Shown here: piece after piece, positions 24,801 to 31,777 of the stretch
Numbering within the stretch: position 1 is the stretch's first letter
Layout of the letters: every line of letters begins with the position of its first letter
From: Oscillospiraceae bacterium
GTDB lineage: Bacteria > Bacillota > Clostridia > Oscillospirales > Oscillospiraceae
Direction: 5' to 3'
Assembly (NCBI GenBank): GCA_910574635.1
Contig: CAJTCG010000002.1
Coordinates: forward strand, 186,001 to 250,000
DNA length: 64,000 nt
Position numbers and translations under genes: made by a program
The notes under the pieces: model-generated
The model's input: the letters and a program-made list of their open reading frames with translations, nothing else
What the model was told of the DNA's origin: nothing
Database searches by the model: none

Positions 24801-26932
24801 GCAAGTACATGGTCACCCAGGTTGAGGCCCCCGACGGCTACATCCTGGAGGGCAGCTACCAGTGGGCTGAGATGAAGGTCGGCGTAAACATCACCTATGT
24901 GAAGTTCACCAACAACCGCATCTCCGGTCTGACCATCCGTGCTCTGGACCGCAACACCAATAAGCCTCTGGCTGGCGCCACCTTCGAGATTTACGAAGAG
25001 AATGGCAAGCTGGTCCAGACTGTGACAACTGATGTTACTGGCATCATGACGGTGACCAAGCTCACCGCGGGCACCTACCTCGTGAAGGAAATCAAGGGCC
25101 CCGAGGGCTACCAGATTGACACCGCTACGCAGAAAATCACCATCACCAAGAACGCCAACGACACTCTGACCTTCTACCATGTGGCGAACGCCGAGGCTAC
25201 CCTCAAGGCTGTTGTCGCTACCTCTGGGCAGGTTGTTTCCGGTGTCACCTTCAACATCACCAAGGTCAACGGCGACTTTGTCGGCCAGTTCACCACCGGA
25301 GCCAATGGCCTCGTGCAGCTTGGCACCCTGGAGCCCGGCCAGTATGTCGTCAATATTCTCTCTGTTCCCGACGGGTATCTGCTGGATACCACGCCCCGGA
25401 CCATCACCATCAAGACCAATGTCACTGTCCTGGAGACCTTTGAGCTGAACGTTGTCACCGGCCTGACGGTCACTGTCAACGAGGCTCAGACCGGCGCCGC
25501 CGTGAAGGATGTGGAGCTCAAGATTACCACCCTGACCGGCACCCTGGTCGGCAACTACACCACCAACAGCGTGGGCATCGTGAATGTGTCCCTGGAGCCC
25601 GGCGAGTACATCGTCTACCAGACCCGCGTTCCCGACGGCTACGTCATGGACCCCAAGCCCCACAACATCGTTGTGAAGGGCAATGTCCAGACCACGCTGG
25701 AGCTGGAAGTCACCAAGGAATCCCATGTCCGCATCAAGGTTGTCAATGCCGCCACCCAGGTGGGCGTCTATAACGTCCAGATTGAGGTGCTGGATGAGCA
25801 CAACAACTACATTGGCCGCTACACCACTGACAACGAGGGTTACATCCATCTGGATACCGTCCTCGCTTCCGGCCGCTACAAGCTGAACATGCTCTCCGTT
25901 CCCGAGGGCTTCATCCGCGACACTGTCATCAAGACAGTCACCGTGGAGCTCAAGAGCACGACCGACATTGTTTGGCCCATCACCGGCAAGCAGGGCCAGC
26001 TGACCATCACCACGCTCTCCAGCAGCGACAACATTCTGATGGGCATCTTCAAGAACTCCCGTCTGTCCGGCGCTGTCTACACGATTACCGATATGACTGG
26101 CAAGGTCGTCGCCACCATCTACGGCGACAGCTATGGCGAGGCCCATTCCGGCGCTCTGGCCATTGGCACCTACTACATCCAGCAGACCCAGGCTCCCGCC
26201 GGGTACATGATTAACGACCAGCGCGTGACGGTCAATGTGACCAACACCAACGACAACATCAAGATTACGGTCTACAACAAGAGCGGCAACTTCGCCACTT
26301 CTGTCGAGGCCCACGGCCCCACCACGGTGGGTGTGAACGCCAATGCGAAGTTCTTCTACACCAATGTGTGCAATAAGAGCTCCGTTGCCGTCAGCAACTT
26401 CTTCCTGCACATCAAGGTGCCTACTGATGGCGCCCGTGCTGGCACCTTCTACACTGGCACTTGGACCGGCGTCCCCTCCACATACTACATTGAGTACAAG
26501 ACCAACATGAGCGACTACCGTATCCTCGCCCAGGGCCTGAACAGCAAGTCTCAGTACTCCTATGACCTGAGCTCTCTGGCTATGGCCTTTGGCGCTGGCG
26601 AGTATGTCACCGACATCCGCATGGTGTTCCCCACCGCGGCTGCTGGCATGCGTGAGTCTATGGCTCCTGTTCTGTACGTCCGCACCCTGCCCGTTGTGGT
26701 TAACGGCTATCAGCTGATTAACCGTGCCGAGGCTGGCTGCCAGGGACAGGTCTCCGCCTCCGTGAGCACCTCCGTCAACGGCAATCCCACCAGCGGCTCT
26801 GCCGCCAGCGGCGCCGTTGGAGCTTCCATCAGCGACGGTTGGGTCAGTTCTTCCTCTCAGTCCACGACTGTGGTTCGGAACTACACCTATCAGTACCCCA
26901 TCCCCAGCCGCCTGCCCAAGACTGGTTATTGA
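21830..26932 (+). CDS. Giant Cna-B/SpaA-repeat adhesin with a terminal LPKTG, 1700 aa
   Basis: A signal peptide (residues 1-27, ending AAFAVE) is followed by about 16 repeats of ~88 residues, each with the SpaA/Cna-B signature (Gly, L.PG.Y.V, then P[ED]GY). Such domains are built as beta-sandwiches, often with Lys-Asn isopeptide bonds. After about residue 1480 a non-repeated domain follows. The last residues are RLPKTGY-stop: a sortase motif without the usual hydrophobic helix and basic tail. A terminator comes directly after, so no tail was lost to a visible frameshift. AAGGAGG precedes the ATG. Inference: a fibrillar surface adhesin aiding mating contact. Confidence 0.85.
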   Translation: MKRFTKWLSGMMAVIMLLGLLPTAAFAVESGDNPSSGAKTAITVTTQDAQQPTKKIGNCGIKLERVTSGRYESFGIKQTTNQGTATWGSLEPGWYRITQVTVAEGYKTNNAPIVRWFGSDESMHEVTIENYSQRSLTIKRMTNATTPVKDAKFEVRDTNGGIVATLTTDSTGTAYLPFIAPGDYTVTEVFTPTGVDPVSVAKNPQSLHVQQADSGDYALMFDSSEQPSLLIHYLERVSHKGIAGAVFSLYREPDELIQANIKTDASGLATVSNLKAGTYTLRQTYMPEGYVNKLESTDFKVTVGNDGNIIKTFYGDIPATVTILVADSQTGLPLAGAEVKLYSQGNKLVAGPQKTNGEGLVTFAGIADGNYTVVVDGAPRGYVMDSTTMSITVSANQDIQEVFTATIAASLCIYLQDETGKPLVGDFTVRHQNGTKVGTYKTGVNGEIVIPDLADGYYVVEQNTAPAGYVMTNATQTVRVTAGRMAELTFINRDKPFIVVNGYISKTTIGVPAATYELRDTNNNFIMSSSADANGQVIFEDLTPGNYVIKCVNVPEGYTLVTNAQTVTVTKQKAGQATFFFDRHSSIIVNALDSVTGDPLVGTMFQVRNENGTVIELITTSIDGVAVTKTLTPGKYIVQEYYAPEGYVADTNFQTVMVENNKTSVMTFTQSKKPVIVIYACDADYMPLVGVQYTVLDGVTGKQVASFVTDTSGTATTSPLEPGSYIVKQMNDPEGYILTTSYQMPVTVTGDAATYVTFPHYTQDVVSIATVDITTRNPVGGAQYEVTNLNTNWKGTFTASASGTVEVGHLEPGKYLVKQTHAPEGYRICTESQTIEVVSGRALNLTFANYKLSGIAIEAVVQGSHTKLANVTFEIYDENNKQVFHGTTDASGYLSTDTLAAGKYTIKQLATPDGYTAVETTKVVTVSYDELTTVVFENKVHTSLVIELVDSENKAPLAGSRFKIESIDGAYSTTVVTDEGGTATVTGLAAGKYMVTQVEAPDGYILEGSYQWAEMKVGVNITYVKFTNNRISGLTIRALDRNTNKPLAGATFEIYEENGKLVQTVTTDVTGIMTVTKLTAGTYLVKEIKGPEGYQIDTATQKITITKNANDTLTFYHVANAEATLKAVVATSGQVVSGVTFNITKVNGDFVGQFTTGANGLVQLGTLEPGQYVVNILSVPDGYLLDTTPRTITIKTNVTVLETFELNVVTGLTVTVNEAQTGAAVKDVELKITTLTGTLVGNYTTNSVGIVNVSLEPGEYIVYQTRVPDGYVMDPKPHNIVVKGNVQTTLELEVTKESHVRIKVVNAATQVGVYNVQIEVLDEHNNYIGRYTTDNEGYIHLDTVLASGRYKLNMLSVPEGFIRDTVIKTVTVELKSTTDIVWPITGKQGQLTITTLSSSDNILMGIFKNSRLSGAVYTITDMTGKVVATIYGDSYGEAHSGALAIGTYYIQQTQAPAGYMINDQRVTVNVTNTNDNIKITVYNKSGNFATSVEAHGPTTVGVNANAKFFYTNVCNKSSVAVSNFFLHIKVPTDGARAGTFYTGTWTGVPSTYYIEYKTNMSDYRILAQGLNSKSQYSYDLSSLAMAFGAGEYVTDIRMVFPTAAAGMRESMAPVLYVRTLPVVVNGYQLINRAEAGCQGQVSASVSTSVNGNPTSGSAASGAVGASISDGWVSSSSQSTTVVRNYTYQYPIPSRLPKTGY

Positions 26933-26948
26933 TACCAGACTAAGCAGA

Positions 26949-26979
26949 AAGGACCCGCCATCTGGCGGGTCCTTTTTTG
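26949..26979 (+). terminator. Rho-independent terminator
   Basis: An AAGGACCCGCCA/TGGCGGGTCC hairpin followed by TTTTTT. Confidence 0.9.
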
Positions 26980-26982
26980 CGC

Positions 26983-27011
26983 AATTTGAAACCGGGTTTT
27001 CTGCATATTAT
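26983..27011 (+). promoter_or_regulatory. CATA-type element promoter (19-nt variant)
   Basis: AATTTGAAA then GCATATTAT (27003-27011); spacing is one base longer than in the other copies. Confidence 0.6.
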
Positions 27012-27035
27012 AAAGGAGAAAAGGAGGGTTTCCCA

Positions 27036-27284
27036 ATGAAGAAATGCAAGTCTGTTCGGAGCCTGTTGTTCCTTCTTGAAAGAGGTGTCCCCGCCACTTT
27101 GGTAGTCCACGGTTCCAAATACCCCGTTGAAACTGCCGGCGTTTGGGGCTATTGTCCTTCCTGCGGGGACTCAGTTTCGTTGAATATCGCGGGAGAGAGG
27201 ATAAGCCTCTGCTCCTGGGATACGTATGAGCGTATCCGGGACCATCTGACGGTGGTGCCTTGCCCCTGCCCGAAGGAAGATTAG
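27036..27284 (+). CDS. Small Cys-rich protein, 82 aa
   Basis: CPSCG near residue 41 and CPCP near the C-terminus suggest a zinc-binding site. The N-terminal half is basic and hydrophobic but has no clear signal peptide. AAGGAGGG lies before the ATG. I do not recognise the family. It is monocistronic, between the adhesin and the secretion-system cluster. Confidence 0.55.
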   Translation: MKKCKSVRSLLFLLERGVPATLVVHGSKYPVETAGVWGYCPSCGDSVSLNIAGERISLCSWDTYERIRDHLTVVPCPCPKED

Positions 27285-27290
27285 GGGGCG

Positions 27291-27347
27291 TTTAACAAAA
27301 GAAGAATCTGCGGGTATTTGCTCGGCGTTCCCTGAGTCCCGACATAG
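27291..27347 (-). repeat. 57-bp intergenic module, copy 5 (pair with copy 6)
   Basis: On plus it reads TTTAACAAAAGAAGAAT ... CCCGACATAG. It faces copy 6 as an inverted pair. Confidence 0.6.
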
Positions 27348-27365
27348 CAGTGGAAAGGCTCTCCA

Positions 27366-27422
27366 CCCGTATCGGGCGGGAAGAACCCCTTATAAGCTCA
27401 GCCGCCATTCTTCTTTTGTCAA
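27366..27422 (+). repeat. 57-bp intergenic module, copy 6
   Basis: It starts CCGTATCGGGCG and ends TTCTTCTTTTGTCAA. The outer arms of copies 5 and 6 can pair into a long hairpin. Confidence 0.6.
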
Positions 27423-27434
27423 TTCCCGCCCTGT

Positions 27435-27462
27435 AATCATATTTTTCAAGTCTGCATATCAT
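27435..27462 (+). promoter_or_regulatory. CATA-type element promoter
   Basis: AATCATATTT then GCATATCAT (27454-27462), 18-nt spacing. It drives the secretion-system operon. Confidence 0.75.
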
Positions 27463-27514
27463 TCACACGCCGCGATAAGGCGGCACAAAATACCAAGAAA
27501 GGAGAGGGGCAGCG

Positions 27515-27976
27515 ATGCCCCGGAATAAAACCATGAAGAAAAACCTGATTGCGTTTTTGTTCGCTGCCATTCTCTGCATGTTCAATGTGGTTCCCGCACT
27601 GGCTGCTGGGCCCGTCGGCGGGGGAGTGGCCACTTCCGGCGGCGGCTCTTCCGGCAACTCCCATATCATCTGGGATGAAAACGAAAGCGCCACCAGTTGG
27701 GTCAACCAGAACGTTGATGAGGTCACGGTCGATGACGCCATCTCTTGGGTGGACCGCAAGGGCGGGCAAATCGTGGAGCTGTGCGCCCACGTCCTCAAGC
27801 CCGTCTGCATTGTCTGCTTTATCATCTGCATTCTGTTGGTGGTTGCTGGCGCCGTTGGCAACAAGAAGGTGCTTGTGGGCGGACTCATTGGTCTGTTCAT
27901 CTGTGGCCTGTGCTATGCCTTCGCAACGAGCCCCGTCGAGATTTTGAACGCCTTTTCGTCCTTTATGCATTCGTAA
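27515..27976 (+). CDS. Secreted/membrane protein of the secretion cluster (VirB2/TrbC-like), 153 aa
   Basis: A signal peptide (ending about residue 31, ALAAG), a Gly/Ser-rich mature start, an acidic middle, and then two membrane helices (VCIVCFIICILLVVAGAV; VLVGGLIGLFICGLCYAFA) give the layout of VirB2/TrbC-type pilin precursors. GGAGAGG lies before the ATG; an internal ATG at 27533 is an alternative start. First gene of the type IV secretion operon. It differs from the two pilin-like paralogues at 41186 and 41772, so its exact part is uncertain. Confidence 0.5.
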   Translation: MPRNKTMKKNLIAFLFAAILCMFNVVPALAAGPVGGGVATSGGGSSGNSHIIWDENESATSWVNQNVDEVTVDDAISWVDRKGGQIVELCAHVLKPVCIVCFIICILLVVAGAVGNKKVLVGGLIGLFICGLCYAFATSPVEILNAFSSFMHS

Positions 27977-28001
27977 ACCGTAGAGAAGGGAGGAGGTTGA
28001 T

Positions 28002-28460
28002 TTGGATGGAAGGTTGATAATCGTACTTTTCATTTTCCTTGCTATCGCGGGGTTGGTTGCCGTTGTCTCCCGTCTTATCAGGGTAGGCGTTACGCTCCTG
28101 GCCCTTGCAATCATCCTCCCAATCCTCTGCACCGTTCTCTGGGGTGACGGAAGCTCCTACGTCAGTAAGTTCGCGTCAATTTTCACCCCGGAAATCGAAC
28201 AGAGGATTACGGAAGGATACCAATTCTATAAAGAACAGGATAGCAAAGACCCTGTCTTGGACTATGAACAGGTAGAAGAATACGCTGACGGCGCCCTCGA
28301 AAAGGCAAAGGACGCGATTCTGGGCTTGTTCGGACGGAAGAAAGAGGACGACCAAACCGGGACAGTTTTCACTTCCAGCACTACGGGCAGCGGCTCATTG
28401 CCGCTGCCTTTTCCTTTTGTCGGTATGGCAAATTGTACGGATTTCATTCGCATAATATAA
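28002..28460 (+). CDS. Membrane protein of the secretion cluster, 152 aa, TTG start
   Basis: The TTG follows GGGAGGAGG by 5 nt. Two hydrophobic helices at the N-terminus (LIIVLFIFLAIAGLVAVV; VTLLALAIILPILCTVL) precede a charged soluble domain with Glu/Lys-rich helices. Its last codons contain the CATA promoter of the next gene. I do not recognise the family. Confidence 0.55.
   Translation: MDGRLIIVLFIFLAIAGLVAVVSRLIRVGVTLLALAIILPILCTVLWGDGSSYVSKFASIFTPEIEQRITEGYQFYKEQDSKDPVLDYEQVEEYADGALEKAKDAILGLFGRKKEDDQTGTVFTSSTTGSGSLPLPFPFVGMANCTDFIRII
28431..28458 (+). promoter_or_regulatory. CATA-type element promoter inside the 3' end of a gene
   Basis: AATTGTACGG then GCATAATAT (28450-28458), 18-nt spacing. 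It lies 29 nt before the PrgI-like ATG. Confidence 0.65.
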
Positions 28461-28486
28461 CTAAAAATACAAGAAAGGAGCGTCTC

Positions 28487-28855
28487 ATGGCTAGACTTTA
28501 CAGAATTTCTGCAGATACCAGTGAGAAAGAGAAGGCCGTTGGCGGTATCCTGACCTTTGGTCAGGCCGGATGGCTTGTCCTGGGCTTGATTATTTTCGCG
28601 GCGGTCTTCGTGGGCCTGTCCCGAGCCATCCCAGCGGTACTTGCCTTTATCATCGGGCTGGTTCCCGGGCTGGGCATTGCCCTGCCGTTTGCCTTTTTCA
28701 AGAAGGGCGAGTTGACGCTGGTTCAGTATCTGGGCTGGCGTATGAAGTTTGAGCGGAAGAACCGGAATATGATTAACACCCTGACTTACCGGCTGGACCG
28801 CCCCGAAGATTATGCGCGTGAACAGAAAACGAAGGAGGTTGACTTTACGGCATGA
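28487..28855 (+). CDS. PrgI/VirB3-like secretion protein, 122 aa
   Basis: Size, a soluble start, two adjacent membrane helices (AGWLVLGLIIFAAVFVGL; PAVLAFIIGLVPGLGIALPFAFF), then LTLVQYLGWRMKFER fit the PrgI family of Gram-positive conjugation systems. Family role: an inner-membrane partner of VirB4, comparable to VirB3. AAAGGAG precedes the ATG. It overlaps the next gene by 4 nt (ATGA), supporting a joint complex. Confidence 0.7.
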   Translation: MARLYRISADTSEKEKAVGGILTFGQAGWLVLGLIIFAAVFVGLSRAIPAVLAFIIGLVPGLGIALPFAFFKKGELTLVQYLGWRMKFERKNRNMINTLTYRLDRPEDYAREQKTKEVDFTA

Positions 28856-29763
28856 AAATTGCACTGCTTATTTTTCTCCTGCTGCTGATTGTCGGCGGTA
28901 TGGCAGCCCTGCTTATCTTTATCATCAGGAAGCTGGACCCCATGCAGGGCGACAAGTCCGAGGACGGCTCCTCGGGCATTGCGCAGGATTTCCTGCCGTT
29001 TGACGACATTCAAAACGGCATTATCATTCTTCCCAATCACTGCTACCGGGCCATCCTGGAATGCACGTCCCTGAACTATGACCTGAAAACAGAAGGAGAG
29101 AGGGAGCAAATCGAAATGTCTTTCCAGCGTTTCATCAACAGCTTGGCTTTTCCCACGACCATTTTCCTCCAGACAAAGGAGATTGACAACTCCCGGCGCA
29201 TTGAGTCCCTGAAAGCGGATGTTCAGCAGACTCTGGTGGAGTTCCCCGGCATCTCTACTTACGCTGAACAGTACATCAAGGATATGCAGACCCTCAATAC
29301 CCGCATCGGTAACAACCAGCAGAAGAAGCGGTACATCATCATCACCTATGATGAAGCCTCTCAGCTGGGCCAGCTGTCGGACGGCGAGAAGGCCGCCTAT
29401 GCGGCGAAGGAGTTGCAGACTCGCTGCAACTCCATTTCCCAGGGCCTGGATGCTGTGGGAGTTCGGACACAGCGGCTGGGCACTCCTGAGCTGATTGAGC
29501 TGATTTACAGCTGCTATAACCGCGACAATTTCAGCTATGCTGACGCGATTTCCTCCGGTGACGCCTTCGCCCTGTTCGTGGATGGCGCCGCGGATAAGTT
29601 CAAGGACTTCCCGAAGGTGGGCCTTCTGGACCTTATCTTGGGAGAGAGCATCAACCAAATCCGGCAGTCCGGCATCGACAACGAGAAAAATGGGAAAGCT
29701 GTTCTGGAGCAACTGGAGGCGCTCCGTCAGAAGTACGCCGGATATTTTGAAGAGGAGGGTTAA
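28852..29763 (+). CDS. VirB4 N-terminal-domain protein, membrane anchored, 303 aa
   Basis: An N-terminal membrane helix (residues 1-26) is followed by a domain with the CagE/TrbE/VirB4 N-terminal pattern: YRAILECTSLNYDL, FQRFINSLAFPTTIFLQTKEID, YAEQYIKDMQT, and an ELIELIYSCYNRD end. The ATPase core is not here but in the next gene, so VirB4 is split into two polypeptides. Gene spacing is 6 nt. Inference: it docks the ATPase to the membrane channel. Confidence 0.65.
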   Translation: MKIALLIFLLLLIVGGMAALLIFIIRKLDPMQGDKSEDGSSGIAQDFLPFDDIQNGIIILPNHCYRAILECTSLNYDLKTEGEREQIEMSFQRFINSLAFPTTIFLQTKEIDNSRRIESLKADVQQTLVEFPGISTYAEQYIKDMQTLNTRIGNNQQKKRYIIITYDEASQLGQLSDGEKAAYAAKELQTRCNSISQGLDAVGVRTQRLGTPELIELIYSCYNRDNFSYADAISSGDAFALFVDGAADKFKDFPKVGLLDLILGESINQIRQSGIDNEKNGKAVLEQLEALRQKYAGYFEEEG

Positions 29764-29769
29764 CCGGAC

Positions 29770-31701
29770 ATGACTTTTAATTTCAAAAAGAAGGTTGGGG
29801 AAAGCCCCATTGTGACAACGGAGCCCGTTGCGACCGCCCCGGGAATGCTGGAGACCGGTGTCCCCACCATTAAAGACCTGATTGCTCCGGCCTCGTTCCG
29901 CCGGGAGGCATTCGACCATTTGGGCGTGGGCTCCAAATATACCCGCAGCTTCCTGCTGGCGGGATTCCCCAAGGACATCGCCGTCCGCTGGGCCGACAGC
30001 CTTTACAACTATGACGGCGACTTGGATATGGCAATCCATATCAACCCCATGGACGAGCGGGCTGCCATGGATGAACTGACCGACAAAATCACGCAGTTCG
30101 AGGCACAGCTGGACCTGGAGTCCGAGAAGGGCAGCAACCGGAACGTCACCCGCCTGCGGAATCAGGTATTGGAACTGTACCGAGAGCGTGAAAAAATCGA
30201 GCAGAACTACATCAGCATGTTTGGTGTCCAGATGATTGTCAACCTCTACGCCAACAGCCTGGACCAGTTGGACAAGGAGACCCAGATGCTGGAGAACTCC
30301 CTGCGAGGCCAGAAAATCAAGCTGATGCCTCTGCATTTGCGGCAGGACCAGGGCTACAAGTCCGGCCTTCCATTTGGAAAGACCTGGTTGCCCAAGAACT
30401 TCCGGAACTTCTCTTCCGAGGGTTTGACTGCCTGCTTCCCGTTCTATAACGCCGAGATTTCCCACCCCAGCGGTACCTTCCTGGGGGTAAACCTCCAAAC
30501 GCAAACACCCATCTATGTAGACTTCTACGACCGGCGCATCTTGTCTAACGGTAATACCACCGTCATTGGTCAGGCCGGTTCCGGCAAGACCTTCCTCGTG
30601 TCTCTGCTGACCATGCGCTCTGCCCTTCAAGGGGTTCGCTCCGTCATTATCGACCCCGAGGGAGAATATGGGAACATCACCAAGGCCATGGGCGGTACTA
30701 TCATCAAGGTCGCCCCAGGCAGCAGGACCATTCCCAACCCCTTCGATTTGGAGGACGAGGATGAGACGGATATTGACGGCAAGCCCACTGGCCGCCGCAT
30801 CGTAAACATCAAGGAGAAAGTGGCCGACTTGCTGAACCTCATCGGCGTTATGACCGGCGACTTGACCCAGGAGCAGCGCTCTCTGGTTTCCTTCGCTCTG
30901 ACCAGCATCTACGAGGATTTCGGGTTTACGGAGGACTATGCCTCCCTGTATACGGATGATGTGGTTCTGAACGAAAAGGGCGAGTTCATTCATCACGGCC
31001 AGAAGCGCCGGATGCCTACATTCAGCGACTTTCACGCGAAGCTGTGCGAGGTAGCGAAGGTTCCTGGCAACGAGACCTTGATGTCCATCGCCAATGCTCT
31101 GCGGATGTTCACCAAGGACGGCGTCTACGGCATGTTCGACTGCGAGACGGACGAATCCGTTGCAAATTACAAAGACTCTCCCGTTATCTGCTTCGATGTC
31201 AAGGGCCTGGAGGAGAATGTACTGCGGCCCATCGGCATGTATATCGCCCTCTCCTGGGCCTGGGATAAGTTCGCCAAGAAGAATCCCAAAATCAAAAAGC
31301 GCATTGTCTGCGATGAGGCCTGGATGCTGACCAACCCCAATATGAGCGGCTACCAGTACACAGCTGACTTTCTCCAGACCTGCGCCCGCCGGAGCCGGAA
31401 GCGCAACTGCTCCCTGCTGTGCGCCAGCCAGAACTTCAAGGAATTCGTATCCTGCCCCCAGGGCGAGGCCGTGCTGACAAACGCCGTGGTCAACATCTTC
31501 CTCAAGCAGGCCCCCACGGACATCGACGCCCTGCAAGAGAAGTTCAAACTGTCCAACGGTGAACGCAGCTACCTCCTGTCCCCCCGCAAGGGCCACTTCC
31601 TGCTCAAGATGGCTTCCGAGGGCACGGTGGGATTCGCCTACTCTACAGACTACGAAAAGTACCTGATTGAGCGTCATACCATCGCCGACAAATCCATCTA
31701 A
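29770..31701 (+). CDS. virB4: VirB4/TraE-type conjugation ATPase (C-terminal part of a split VirB4), 643 aa
   Basis: Walker A GQAGSGKT lies at residues 267-274, followed by VIIDPEGEYGNI. Walker B is IVCDEAWML near residue 515. A CARRSRKRNCSLLCASQNF segment and a C-terminal GERSYLLSPRKGHFLL complete the VirB4 pattern. It powers substrate transport and pilus assembly at the inner face of the membrane. No ribosome site stands out in the 6-nt gap, so translation is probably coupled. The gene is intact. Confidence 0.9.
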   Translation: MTFNFKKKVGESPIVTTEPVATAPGMLETGVPTIKDLIAPASFRREAFDHLGVGSKYTRSFLLAGFPKDIAVRWADSLYNYDGDLDMAIHINPMDERAAMDELTDKITQFEAQLDLESEKGSNRNVTRLRNQVLELYREREKIEQNYISMFGVQMIVNLYANSLDQLDKETQMLENSLRGQKIKLMPLHLRQDQGYKSGLPFGKTWLPKNFRNFSSEGLTACFPFYNAEISHPSGTFLGVNLQTQTPIYVDFYDRRILSNGNTTVIGQAGSGKTFLVSLLTMRSALQGVRSVIIDPEGEYGNITKAMGGTIIKVAPGSRTIPNPFDLEDEDETDIDGKPTGRRIVNIKEKVADLLNLIGVMTGDLTQEQRSLVSFALTSIYEDFGFTEDYASLYTDDVVLNEKGEFIHHGQKRRMPTFSDFHAKLCEVAKVPGNETLMSIANALRMFTKDGVYGMFDCETDESVANYKDSPVICFDVKGLEENVLRPIGMYIALSWAWDKFAKKNPKIKKRIVCDEAWMLTNPNMSGYQYTADFLQTCARRSRKRNCSLLCASQNFKEFVSCPQGEAVLTNAVVNIFLKQAPTDIDALQEKFKLSNGERSYLLSPRKGHFLLKMASEGTVGFAYSTDYEKYLIERHTIADKSI

Positions 31702-31708
31702 ACTTCCC

Positions 31709-31752
31709 AGCCCCATAGCGGACGGCAGGCGCTATCTGCTGTGGGGCTGGTC
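31709..31752 (+). terminator. Hairpin between virB4 and the virB6-like gene
   Basis: A CAGCCCCATAG/CTGTGGGGCTG inverted repeat without a T-run. It may be an attenuator or a stability hairpin that lowers downstream expression rather than a full terminator. Confidence 0.45.
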
Positions 31753-31777
31753 CCACCATTTAAGAAAGGAGTGGCCT

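Noticed and set aside
21900..26250. CRISPR or DNA-level tandem repeats
   Set aside because: The periodicity is about 264 bp and codes for diverged Cna-B domains. There are no short identical repeats with spacers.
21746..26410. 1554-codon antisense frame opposite the Cna-B gene
   Set aside because: Same reason: a repeat-driven shadow frame without a ribosome site or recognisable domain.
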